Origin: an uncultured Eubacteriales bacterium
GTDB taxonomy: Bacteria; Bacillota; Clostridia; Oscillospirales; Oscillospiraceae
DNA: 12,289 bases
Assembly (NCBI GenBank): GCA_902492005.1
Contig: CABUJV010000049.1
Span: forward strand, 1 to 12,289
Reading direction: 5' to 3'
A program made the translations under genes and the position numbers. This document shows, one piece after another, positions 1-6,448 of the stretch. The notes beneath the pieces were generated by a model. It made no database searches. It saw only the letters and a list, made by a program, of their open reading frames with translations, and was not told the DNA's origin. The first letter of the stretch is position 1. Each line of letters begins with the position of its first letter.

Positions 1-1
1 G

Positions 2-904
2 CTTATACTGGCCACCGGCGGTGGGGCCATGGTCAAGGCCGCCTACTCCTCCGGCACCCCCGCCATCGGCGTGGGCGCCGGCAACGGCCCGGCCTATATC
101 CACCGCACCGCCGACGTGCCCCTGGCGGTCAAGCGCATCCTGGACTCCAAGACCTTCGACAACGGCACCATCTGCGCCAGCGAGCAGTCCGTTATCGTGG
201 CCCGGGAGATGGAGAGCGCCGTCACCGCCGAGCTGAAGAACCAGGGGGCCTATCTCCTCAGCGACGAGGAGCACGCCCGCCTGTCCAAGTTCATCCTGCG
301 CTCCAACGGCACCATGAACCCCGCCATCGTGGGCAAAAGCGTGGAGACCGTGGCCAAGCTGGCCGGGCTCACCCATGTGCCCGCCTCCGCCCGGGTCCTG
401 GTGGCCCGGGAGACCGGCGTGGGCCGGGGTTACCCCTACTCCAACGAGAAGCTGGGCCTCATCCTGGCCTACTATGTGGAGAGCGACGAGGAATCTGTCC
501 TCCGCCGCTGCGTGGAGATCCTGGAGTGGGAGGGAGCGGGACATACCTTCTCCATCCACGCCCAGGACGAGAGCGTGGTCAAGCGCTTCGCCGCCGCCGT
601 CCCCGCCAGCCGCGTGCTGGTGAACACCCCCGCCGCCCTGGGCGGCATCGGGGCCTCCACCTGCCTGTTCCCCGCCCTCACCCTGGGCTGCGGCGCGGTG
701 GGCGGCTCCTCCAGCTCCAACAACATCGGCCCCCTGGACCTCATCAACATCAAGCGGGTGGCCTGGGGCGTCCGGGAGCTGGAGGACATCCGCGCCGGAA
801 ACGCCTCCTCCCCCTGGGAGAACACCGCCCAGGGCGGCTGGCAGGTGGATGCGGGCACCCTGGATGAGCTGGTCCGGCAGATCGTGAGGAGGCTGAACGT
901 ATGA
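2..904 (+). CDS. eutE: Acetaldehyde dehydrogenase (acetylating), EutE, 5' truncated
   Basis: CoA-acylating aldehyde dehydrogenase that converts acetaldehyde, NAD+ and CoA to acetyl-CoA inside the ethanolamine microcompartment. The reading frame is open from base 2 and enters mid-protein at the ATGGGAMV stretch of the nucleotide-binding fold. About 300 residues are present, so roughly 170-190 N-terminal residues of a usual 460-490 are missing, including any encapsulation peptide. The catalytic cysteine is in the GTICASEQ motif (codon 173-175). The GGIGASTCLFPALTLGCGAVGGSSSSNNIGP stretch near the C-terminus is split here as GGIGAST / CLFPALTLGCG / SSSSNNIGP and is typical of EutE/PduP rather than of general aldehyde dehydrogenases. 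The stop overlaps the next start (ATGA at 901-904), which suggests translational coupling to the shell gene. Placement next to eutT, pduL, eutN and eutH favours EutE over PduP. Confidence 0.95.
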   Translation, partial: LILATGGGAMVKAAYSSGTPAIGVGAGNGPAYIHRTADVPLAVKRILDSKTFDNGTICASEQSVIVAREMESAVTAELKNQGAYLLSDEEHARLSKFILRSNGTMNPAIVGKSVETVAKLAGLTHVPASARVLVARETGVGRGYPYSNEKLGLILAYYVESDEESVLRRCVEILEWEGAGHTFSIHAQDESVVKRFAAAVPASRVLVNTPAALGGIGASTCLFPALTLGCGAVGGSSSSNNIGPLDLINIKRVAWGVRELEDIRAGNASSPWENTAQGGWQVDAGTLDELVRQIVRRLNV

Positions 905-1581
905 GCGAGGTCAATGCCGACGGCGTCCTGCTGAATCCCCATGAGGCCATCTTACAGGAGGTGCAGGCCCTGTCCAACGCCCTGATGGCCGAAAAGCCGG
1001 AGGGGATGGAGGACGACAAGGAGCACACCGTCTACGCCGCCAACGGCGAGCCGGCCGGGACCGTGGGGGGCGTTCCCCACATGCCCACGGCCATGGCGGC
1101 GCCGCCTGGAGGGCATAAGGGCGCCGGATCGGGCATGAACGCAGGCGCGCCGGAGCCAAAAAAGAAGGCCAAGGCCCCGGCCCCGGCCGCGGCCGCCGGC
1201 CGGAGGAAAAAGACCGAGACCCCCGCCCCCAAATCGGAAGGGGAGCGGCGGGCGGACAACGATATGAGGAGGAGTACAAAAATGGCAAACACAAACGCGC
1301 TGGGCATGGTGGAGACGAGAGGACTGGTGGGAGCCATCGAGGCCGCCGACGCCATGGTGAAGGCCGCCAACGTCCAGCTGGTGGGCAAGGAGCAGGTGGG
1401 CGGCGGCCTGGTCACCGTCATGGTCCGGGGCGACGTGGGGGCCGTCAAGGCCGCCACCGACGCCGGAGCCGCCGCCGCCGAGAAGGTGGGCGAGCTCATC
1501 TCCGTGCACGTCATCCCCCGGCCCCACGCCGAGGTGGACGGCATCCTGCCCCACCGCAGCGGCGAGTACGACCAGGGGTAA
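901..1581 (+). CDS. eutM: Hexameric BMC shell protein (EutM/PduA-like) with 127-residue N-terminal extension
   Basis: 226 residues if read from the ATG that overlaps the eutE stop. Residues 128-226 form a complete single-domain BMC-H shell protein: MANTNALGMVETRGLVGAIE opening, the AADAMVKAANV helix, a VGGGLVTV pore-side strand, the RGDVGAVKAA helix and the SVHVIPRPH end. These proteins form the hexameric tiles of the microcompartment shell. Residues 1-127 are not part of the family. About residues 13-31 (EAILQEVQALSNALMAEK) look like an amphipathic helix, and about 40-127 are Gly/Pro/Ala-rich and then Lys/Arg-rich and probably disordered. The extension has the GC-ending codon bias of a real coding region and no stop. 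A strong internal ribosome-binding site and ATG sit exactly at the BMC boundary, so a 99-residue shell protein may be made as well, or instead. The name eutK would also fit its position between eutE and eutT. Confidence 0.88.
   Translation: MSEVNADGVLLNPHEAILQEVQALSNALMAEKPEGMEDDKEHTVYAANGEPAGTVGGVPHMPTAMAAPPGGHKGAGSGMNAGAPEPKKKAKAPAPAAAAGRRKKTETPAPKSEGERRADNDMRRSTKMANTNALGMVETRGLVGAIEAADAMVKAANVQLVGKEQVGGGLVTVMVRGDVGAVKAATDAGAAAAEKVGELISVHVIPRPHAEVDGILPHRSGEYDQG
1267..1284 (+). promoter_or_regulatory. Internal Shine-Dalgarno and ATG at the BMC domain boundary
   Basis: AGGAGGAGT at 1267-1275 precedes an in-frame ATG at 1282 by 7-9 bases. This is a near-ideal ribosome-binding site inside the long shell-protein frame. 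Translation from here gives a standard 99-residue BMC-H protein starting MANTNALGMVETRG, the usual family N-terminus. The codons over the site (AGG AGG AGT ACA AAA) break the strong GC-ending preference on both sides. This suggests selection for ribosome binding rather than for protein sequence. Confidence 0.75.
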
Positions 1582-1584
1582 GCC

Positions 1585-2334
1585 ATGGCTCTGCTGACGG
1601 AAGAGGTCGTCCGGCAGATGTCCAACGGCGGGACCCGGGGCCCCGTAGTGGTCTCCCGGGACGACGTGCTGACCCCCTCCGCCCGGAGCTGGCTCCGGGA
1701 GCACCGGGTGGAGGTGGTCTATCCCCAGGGGCGGGCGGCAGAGGGCGAGGTCTCCGCTCCCCCAGGGGGCCGGGCCCGGTATCAGACCCTGTTCGGCGCA
1801 GCCCTGGACCAAAAGCCGGAGCATATGACCCACCTCCGGGGCAACGTGCTGGTCTTCAAGGACCACCCCCGCATCGCCTTCCGGGGGTATATTGACCTGC
1901 TGGAGGCCGAGATCACCCTGGCTCAGCAGGCCGCCGCCCAGGAGGGATACCGGACGCTGTGCGGGGAGCTGGAGGAGGTGCTGGGCTTTGTCCGGCGCTT
2001 CATCCGCTTTGATGTGCTCTCCGAGCCGGTGGGGGAGGTGCGCGTGTGCTCCCTGGGTCCGGAGGAGCTGCGGGAGCAGTCCCACTACCCGGAAAAATAT
2101 TTCGGTCAGCCCCATTTCCTGGTGCACTGGACCGACGGAGCCGCCATCCTGGCGGTGAACAAGCTACGCACCGTGGTGCGGCAGACCGAGCTGGCGGCCT
2201 ATAAGGCCTTCCGGGACGAGAACGGGGCGGTGACCCGGGAGGATATCCTGCTGGGGCTCAACCGGCTGTCCTCCCTGATGTGGATCATGATGATCAAATT
2301 AAAGGCGGGAAAGTATCCCAAAGAGAGCGGGTGA
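1585..2334 (+). CDS. eutT: Ethanolamine-utilisation corrinoid adenosyltransferase EutT (metal-motif-lacking type)
   Basis: Transfers the adenosyl group of ATP to Co(I)rrinoid, making adenosylcobalamin for ethanolamine ammonia-lyase. It has 249 residues, near the usual length. Family landmarks are LTPSARSWLREH (about 29-40), KPEHMTHLRGN (77-87), DHPRIAFRGYIDLLEAEI (93-110) and a C-terminal helical half with RFIRFDVLSEPVGE (138-151) and ELAAYKAF. The Salmonella enzyme carries an H-X11-CC-X2-C metal site. Here the segment before KPEHMTHL has no cysteine, and the only cysteines are C126 and C155. As I recall the family, this resembles the metal-independent Listeria type. The start lies 3 bases after the shell-gene stop, with the GGGG of the last codons as a weak Shine-Dalgarno. 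The next gene starts 4 bases after its stop. Confidence 0.9.
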   Translation: MALLTEEVVRQMSNGGTRGPVVVSRDDVLTPSARSWLREHRVEVVYPQGRAAEGEVSAPPGGRARYQTLFGAALDQKPEHMTHLRGNVLVFKDHPRIAFRGYIDLLEAEITLAQQAAAQEGYRTLCGELEEVLGFVRRFIRFDVLSEPVGEVRVCSLGPEELREQSHYPEKYFGQPHFLVHWTDGAAILAVNKLRTVVRQTELAAYKAFRDENGAVTREDILLGLNRLSSLMWIMMIKLKAGKYPKESG

Positions 2335-2338
2335 ACAG

Positions 2339-2962
2339 ATGCACAGCGTCAATACCACGGGCATGGAGCGGCTGGCGGAGGAGATTGTCCGCCGGGTCAC
2401 CGTCGAGATCGAGGCCTCGGGCCGCCATGTCCATCTGTCCCGGGCCGATGTGGAAGCGCTGTTCGGCGTGGGCTACCGGCTCAACCGGGTCAAGGACCTG
2501 AGCCAGCCGGGACAGTTCGCCTGCGCCGAGCGGGTGACCCTGATCGGGCCCAAGGGGAGCTTCCAGAACGTGGTCATCCTGGGCCCCGAGCGGGGCGAGA
2601 GCCAGGTGGAGCTGTCCCTCACCGACGCGGTGGCCCTGGGGGCGGCGCCCCCGGTGCGCATCTCCGGCGATATCCGGGACACCCCCGGCATCACCGTGCG
2701 CCATGGGGACCGGGAGCTGCGGCTCCAGCGGGGGCTCATCGTGGCCAAGCGCCACATCCACATGACGCCGGCAGACGCCGCACTGTTCGGCGTGGCCGAC
2801 AAGCAGAACGTCAGCTTCCGCACCTTTACCGCCCGGCCGCTGGTCTTCGGGGACATCGAGGTCCGGGTCAGCGACCAGTTTACCACCGTGGTCCACCTGG
2901 ACTATGACGAGGCCAACGCCTGCGGCTTCCGAAAGGGCGACCGGGGGATGATCGTGAAGTGA
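2339..2962 (+). CDS. pduL: Phosphate acyltransferase PduL (EutD role)
   Basis: Converts acetyl-CoA and phosphate to acetyl-phosphate and recycles CoA within the microcompartment. In many Firmicutes eut operons this PduL-type enzyme does the job of EutD. It has 207 residues. The duplicated PduL domains are marked by RHVHLS (H30, H32) with E64 in AERVTLIG, and by KRHIHMTPADAALFGV (H139, H141) with H186 in VVHLDYDEANA; the His and Glu residues match the di-zinc ligands known for the family. The first 20 or so residues (MERLAEEIVRRV) can form an amphipathic helix, the usual place for a PduL encapsulation peptide. The stop overlaps the next gene's GTG start (GTGA, 2959-2962). Confidence 0.94.
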   Translation: MHSVNTTGMERLAEEIVRRVTVEIEASGRHVHLSRADVEALFGVGYRLNRVKDLSQPGQFACAERVTLIGPKGSFQNVVILGPERGESQVELSLTDAVALGAAPPVRISGDIRDTPGITVRHGDRELRLQRGLIVAKRHIHMTPADAALFGVADKQNVSFRTFTARPLVFGDIEVRVSDQFTTVVHLDYDEANACGFRKGDRGMIVK

Positions 2963-3231
2963 CGGTGGAGGAGCGGGGCGGCGAGCTGGTCATCACCCGG
3001 CTGCCTGTGGAGCAGATGGGCATACTCGCCCTGGGCTTGGCTCTGGGGCGGGAGGAAAAACAGGTGCTGGAGGCCCTGCTCTCCGGCCGGAAGGTCCGGG
3101 TCCTGGAGTCCGGACTGGAGTACAAGCAGTACAAAAAGACGGCCCCCATGGGGGTCTTTCAGAAATTTGTGGCTCTGGAACGGGAGCTGCGGGAGATGGG
3201 CGTCTGTGTTATTAGGGACCGTCATTGGTAA
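2959..3231 (+). CDS. Small Eut-operon protein (possible short TIGR02536/EutX-like)
   Basis: A 90-residue protein of unproven function, started at a GTG that overlaps the pduL stop. The sequence LGLALGREEKQVLEALLSGRKVRVLESGLEYKQYKK is here split as LGLALGREEKQVLEALLSGR and KVRVLESGLEYKQYKK. It resembles, from memory, the C-terminal half of the flavoprotein-like Eut protein found between pduL/eutD and eutN in Firmicutes operons. That family is usually about twice as long, so this copy would lack the N-terminal half. No signal peptide or membrane segment is visible. Its end overlaps the eutN start by 26 bases. Codon use matches its neighbours, so it is very probably a real gene. The family assignment is tentative. 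Confidence 0.72.
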   Translation: MTVEERGGELVITRLPVEQMGILALGLALGREEKQVLEALLSGRKVRVLESGLEYKQYKKTAPMGVFQKFVALERELREMGVCVIRDRHW

Positions 3232-3454
3232 TGTGTGGTGCACAAAAAAGCTCCAGAGCCTCACCGGGCAGGCTTTTTTGCTGGTAGCTCCGGAGGGGCA
3301 CCAGGGCCCGCCCCTGGTGTGCGCCGATCAGGCCGGGGCCGGACCCGGCGACCGGGTGTTGGTGGTATCCGGCAGCGGGGCCCGGGTGGCCGCCGGGGCT
3401 CATGTGCCCGTGGACGCCGCCATCGTGGGGATCGTGGACCACGTGGAGCAGTAG
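3206..3454 (+). CDS. eutN: Microcompartment vertex protein EutN (CcmL family)
   Basis: Pentameric protein that caps the vertices of the microcompartment shell. It has 82 residues from a GTG start, reading MLLGTVIGNVWCTKKLQSL. Family features are the LLGTVIGNVW opening, LTGQAFLLV, GDRVLVVSGSGAR and the closing PVDAAIVGIVD. I chose GTG 3206 because it gives the canonical N-terminus and has GGGAGA at 3191-3196 about 9 bases upstream. An ATG at 3167 would add 13 unrelated residues read from the shadow of the preceding gene. The 26-base overlap with the preceding gene implies translational coupling. A 65-base gap to eutH follows, holding only a weak GGGCG/CGCCC inverted repeat. Confidence 0.92.
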   Translation: MLLGTVIGNVWCTKKLQSLTGQAFLLVAPEGHQGPPLVCADQAGAGPGDRVLVVSGSGARVAAGAHVPVDAAIVGIVDHVEQ

Positions 3455-3519
3455 CGGGTGCCCACCGGCGCCGGGCGGGCCCAAATCGCCCAAGAACGAA
3501 ATCCAAAGGGGGCAATCCT

Positions 3520-4605
3520 TTGTCCATCAACGAAATCATCGTCTATATCATGGTCCTCTTCATGGCCCTGGGAGCGGTGGACCGGATCATCGGCAACCGC
3601 TTCGGCCTGGGGGAAAAGTTCGAAGAGGGCATCATCGCCATGGGGTCGCTGGCCCTGTCCATGATCGGCATCATCTGCCTGGCGCCGGTGCTGGCGGGGC
3701 TCCTGCGGCCGGTGGTGGTGCCGCTCTACTCCTTCCTGGGGGCCGACCCGGCCATGTTCGCCGGGACCATCCTGGCCAACGACATGGGGGGCGCGCCCCT
3801 GGCCAAGGAGCTGGCCCTCACTCCGGAGGCGGGGCAGTTCGGCGGCCTGATCGTGGGCTCCATGCTGGGTCCCACAGTGGTATTCACCATCCCTGTGGCC
3901 CTGGGCATCATCCGGCCGGAGGACCATGAGTTCCTGGCCAAGGGAGTGCTGGCCGGGGTCATCACGATCCCCATCGGCGGCCTGGTGGGCGGCATCGCGG
4001 CAGGCTTCCCCCTGATGATGGTGCTGAAAAACCTGATTCCCATCGTCCTCATCGCCGTCCTCATCGCGTTGGGGCTGGCCTTCATTCCCGATGGAATGGT
4101 GAAGGGCTTCCAGGTGTTCGGCAGGTTCGTCATCATCGTCATCACCGTGGGACTGGCCGCCGCCATTGTGGAGACCCTCACCGGCATCACCATCATCCCC
4201 GGCATGAACTCCATCGAGGAGGGCTATGCCACCGTGGGCGGCATCGCCATTGTGCTGGCGGGCGCCTTCCCGCTGGTCTTCGTCATCACCAAGGTGTTCC
4301 GGAAGCCCCTGATGAAGCTGGGGCATCTGCTGGGCATGAACGACATCGCCGCCGCCGGGCTGGTGGCCACCCTGGCCAACAACATCCCCATGTTCCAGAT
4401 GATGGGCGACATGGACCGGCGGGGCAAGATCATCAACGTGGCCTTCGCCGTCTCCGCCGCCTTTGTGTTCGGGGACCATCTGGGCTTTACCGCGGGATTC
4501 GACGCCTCCATGATCTTTCCCATGATCGTGGGCAAGCTGGCCGGCGGCGTCACCGCCGTCGCGGCGGCCATGCTGCTGACCCGAAAGGAGGCGGACCATG
4601 GCTGA
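3520..4605 (+). CDS. eutH: Ethanolamine permease EutH
   Basis: Integral membrane protein that takes up ethanolamine when it is scarce or protonated. It has 361 residues from a TTG start giving the family N-terminus MSINEIIVYIMVLFMALGAV. AAAGGGGGC at 3506-3514 is the ribosome-binding site, about 6 bases upstream. Roughly ten or eleven hydrophobic segments run through the protein, with conserved EutH patches such as RIIGNRFGLGEKFEEGI, ILANDMGGAPLAKELA, GSMLGPTVVFTIPVALG, ATLANNIPMFQMM and FGDHLGFTAGFD. The frame is open upstream to 3235, but that stretch is Arg/Gly-rich shadow of eutN and is not part of the protein. The stop overlaps the eutQ start by 8 bases. Confidence 0.95.
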   Translation: MSINEIIVYIMVLFMALGAVDRIIGNRFGLGEKFEEGIIAMGSLALSMIGIICLAPVLAGLLRPVVVPLYSFLGADPAMFAGTILANDMGGAPLAKELALTPEAGQFGGLIVGSMLGPTVVFTIPVALGIIRPEDHEFLAKGVLAGVITIPIGGLVGGIAAGFPLMMVLKNLIPIVLIAVLIALGLAFIPDGMVKGFQVFGRFVIIVITVGLAAAIVETLTGITIIPGMNSIEEGYATVGGIAIVLAGAFPLVFVITKVFRKPLMKLGHLLGMNDIAAAGLVATLANNIPMFQMMGDMDRRGKIINVAFAVSAAFVFGDHLGFTAGFDASMIFPMIVGKLAGGVTAVAAAMLLTRKEADHG

Positions 4606-5026
4606 ACTGGACCGGGCCGCGCTGGAGGAGCTGGTGCGGCGGGTGCTGCTGGAAAAGCTGGGGGAAGGCGGCCCCCGGGTGAAGAAGGTGGAGGTGCCCC
4701 GGCTGGATGTGGCCGCGGAGCACCGCATGGACACCGGGAACCCAGCCGACCGGGTGTGGACTCGGGACCTGTTCACCCTGGAGGAGGCCCCCCGGCTGGG
4801 CTGCGGGCTGATGGTCATGGAGCGGACCACCTTCCCCTGGACCCTGACCTACGACGAGATGGACTACGTCATCGAGGGGCGGCTGGACATTCTGGTGGAC
4901 GGCCGGACCGTCTCCGCCGGGCCGGGTGAGGTGCTGTATATCCCCAAGGACACCTCCATCCAGTTCTCGGTGCAGGACAAGGCCCGGTTCCTCTACTTCG
5001 TCTATCCAGCCAACTGGCAGAATTAA
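4598..5026 (+). CDS. eutQ: EutQ, cupin-fold ethanolamine-utilisation protein
   Basis: 142 residues, the short Firmicutes form with one cupin domain; the enterobacterial protein is about 230. Salmonella EutQ has been reported to act as an acetate kinase and to support microcompartment assembly. Cupin strands cover about 55-137, with WTLTYDEMDYVIEG (81-94), a GPGEVLYIPKDTSIQF turn and the typical C-terminus YFVYPANWQN. The HxH metal motif of ordinary cupins is absent, as in EutQ proteins generally. The first 20 residues (LDRAALEELVRRVLLEKL) form a likely amphipathic helix and then a charged linker, resembling microcompartment-targeting peptides. It is the last gene of the operon; the terminator begins directly after its stop. 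Confidence 0.92.
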   Translation: MAELDRAALEELVRRVLLEKLGEGGPRVKKVEVPRLDVAAEHRMDTGNPADRVWTRDLFTLEEAPRLGCGLMVMERTTFPWTLTYDEMDYVIEGRLDILVDGRTVSAGPGEVLYIPKDTSIQFSVQDKARFLYFVYPANWQN

Positions 5027-5064
5027 AAGCGCGAAGGGCCGGTCTCAGACCGGCCCTTCCGCTT
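5027..5064 (+). terminator. Terminator hairpin at the end of the eut operon
   Basis: A 13-bp perfect stem (GAAGGGCCGGTCT at 5033-5045 with its complement at 5047-5059) is extended by AAGCG/CGCTT (5027-5031 with 5060-5064) around one bulged base. It starts immediately after the eutQ stop. The downstream strand continues CTTGTC, so the U-tract is poor. On the opposite strand the hairpin is followed by TTAATT. It is very GC-rich and likely to stop or slow polymerase despite the weak tail. Confidence 0.8.
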
Positions 5065-5162
5065 GTCAAAAAACCGATAATGCAACGTAGACACCCCAGC
5101 GCTCAACCGCTCTGCCCGATTTCATTTCGTTTTACGGGGAAGGGCCGAGACGCGGGGGGGGG

Positions 5163-5192
5163 TTTACCGCGGCCGGTCCGGTGTGGTATAAT
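5163..5192 (+). promoter_or_regulatory. Promoter with extended -10 upstream of the pseudo-deacetylase gene
   Basis: A perfect TATAAT at 5187-5192 is preceded by TGG (5184-5186), giving an extended -10 of the housekeeping sigma type. A partial -35, TTTACC at 5163-5168, lies 18 bases upstream. It is placed between the eut terminator and the ATG at 5233, about 40 bases before the start. The AT-rich -10 stands out from GC-rich surroundings. The rest of the 5065-5162 gap shows nothing recognisable. Confidence 0.75.
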
Positions 5193-5232
5193 GAATTATC
5201 AAAACAGGGCTGACAGGGAGGGGTGTGACACC

Positions 5233-6432
5233 ATGAAAAAACGGCTGGCGGCCGCCCTGTGCGCCGCACTGCTGCTTCTGGGACTTCTGCTGCCGCTGGC
5301 GGGGGCGTCCTGGGACGACAAGGTCATCTTTACCGCCGTCAACTATACGGTGATGCCCCTGACGGCGGATACCATGCCGGAGCTGGTGGGGGGCACGGTC
5401 TATGTGCCCTATACGGTCTTTGACGCCGGCCTCAACGGCGGGGTGGACGTGGGACTGTTCAACGGCGGACAGAAGCGCGGCAACGGCGTCAACACCTACA
5501 CCATCTACAGCCGGAACAAAAATCTGACCTTTGACCTGAACACCGGCCTGGTGTGGGATTACATCGACGCGGGGACGGTCCAGGAGAACATCCCCCGGGC
5601 CATCATCCGAAACGGCAAGGTCTATCTGCCGGCGGCGCCGGTGTGCAAATACTTCGGGCTGGGCACCTACTACGTCCAGAACAACGACACGCTGGGCTAT
5701 CCCCTGTTCCGCATCAAGAATGAGAACGAGGGGCTGGACGACAAGACCTTCGTCAGCTCCGCACGGGCGGTGCTGCTGGACCGTCTCAAGGCCTTCTACA
5801 ACAGCCAGGTATCCCAGAGCGCGGAGCCGTCCCAGGACTTGCCTGCTCCCCCCATCTCCTCCCTACCGGCCGGGAGCGGGGGACAGGACCGCAGCGGTGT
5901 GCGGACCTACCTGGCCATCCGGTGCGGCACCGGAGAGGCGGGGGACGCGGTGCTGGACGCCCTGAAGAGCGAGGGGCGGTCGGCGCTGCTGCTGTTTGAC
6001 CCGGAGCGGATGAAGGGTCAGGACGAGCTGATCCGCCGGGCGGTGGGGGAGGGCCACGCTGTGGGCTTACTGGCGCCGGGGGACTCCCTGGAGGCCGCCC
6101 AGGCCGCCATCGAGGAGGGAAACCGCCTGCTGGAGCGCATGGCCCTGACCCGGACCCGCATCGTACTGGTGGAGGAGGACGCCGCCGGGGTAACGGTCCG
6201 GCTCCAGGAGCTGGGCTGGTCCTGCTGGCGGAGCAATCTGAACGGCATCCCCGGCGGCCGCAGCGGCGCCGCCACGGCGGCGGCCGTGCTCCTGAGCCTG
6301 GGAGAGAAAACCAGCCTGGCCCGCATCCTCATGGACGACAGCTCCGCCGCGGCCCAGGCGCTGCCCCGCATTCTCCATACCATCCGCACGGACAAGTACA
6401 GCTACCGCCTGGCGGTGGAGACCGAACTATAA
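5233..6432 (+). CDS. Secreted protein: copper-amine-oxidase-like N-domain plus degenerate NodB deacetylase domain
   Basis: 399 residues. A signal peptide (KKR, then a hydrophobic core at 5-22, cleavage near LAGA-S at 25/26) exports it; no lipobox is seen. Residues about 30-165 resemble the copper amine oxidase N-terminal/stalk-like domain found on many clostridial cell-surface proteins (VGGTVYVPYTVF, NLTFDLNTG, NGKVYLPAAPVCKYFGL). A Ser/Pro linker spans about 193-222. Residues 224-399 follow a NodB polysaccharide deacetylase layout (AVLDALKSEG, ELIRRAVGEGHAVGLL, EEGNRLLERM, ALPRILHTI), but the catalytic motifs are gone. TFDDG is replaced by AIRCGTGEAG, HSxxH by LLAPGDS, and the final LLHD by LMDD. 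It is probably a non-catalytic glycan- or wall-binding protein. ATG 5233 was chosen because AGGGAGGGG lies 9 bases upstream and the promoter just before it; the open frame from 5080 would contain the promoter. Confidence 0.85.
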   Translation: MKKRLAAALCAALLLLGLLLPLAGASWDDKVIFTAVNYTVMPLTADTMPELVGGTVYVPYTVFDAGLNGGVDVGLFNGGQKRGNGVNTYTIYSRNKNLTFDLNTGLVWDYIDAGTVQENIPRAIIRNGKVYLPAAPVCKYFGLGTYYVQNNDTLGYPLFRIKNENEGLDDKTFVSSARAVLLDRLKAFYNSQVSQSAEPSQDLPAPPISSLPAGSGGQDRSGVRTYLAIRCGTGEAGDAVLDALKSEGRSALLLFDPERMKGQDELIRRAVGEGHAVGLLAPGDSLEAAQAAIEEGNRLLERMALTRTRIVLVEEDAAGVTVRLQELGWSCWRSNLNGIPGGRSGAATAAAVLLSLGEKTSLARILMDDSSAAAQALPRILHTIRTDKYSYRLAVETEL

Positions 6433-6448
6433 GCAGGGGGGACCGTCC

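Noticed and set aside
3235..3519. In-frame upstream extension of eutH giving a 456-residue protein
   Set aside because: The added residues are Arg/Gly/Pro-rich shadow of eutN in another frame. The TTG at 3520 with AAAGGGGGC upstream gives the canonical EutH N-terminus.
3455..3519. Possible hairpin or antiterminator of the EutVW/ANTAR type in the eutN-eutH gap
   Set aside because: Only a weak 5-bp GGGCG/CGCCC repeat with a 9-base loop and no paired-hexaloop or terminator pattern.
3400..4830. 476-residue antisense frame across eutH/eutQ
   Set aside because: Rich in His/Asp/Gly/Gln, the usual mirror of GC-rich codon bias. It has no ribosome-binding site or recognisable domain, and the opposite strand has clear homology.
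5065..5110. Second promoter from TTGTCA (5063) and GATAAT (5076)
   Set aside because: The two hexamers are only 7 bases apart, and neither has a partner at normal distance.
5080..5232. Upstream extension of the secreted protein
   Set aside because: It contains the TATAAT promoter, shows no coding bias, and would bury the signal peptide behind about 50 residues. ATG 5233 has a proper Shine-Dalgarno.
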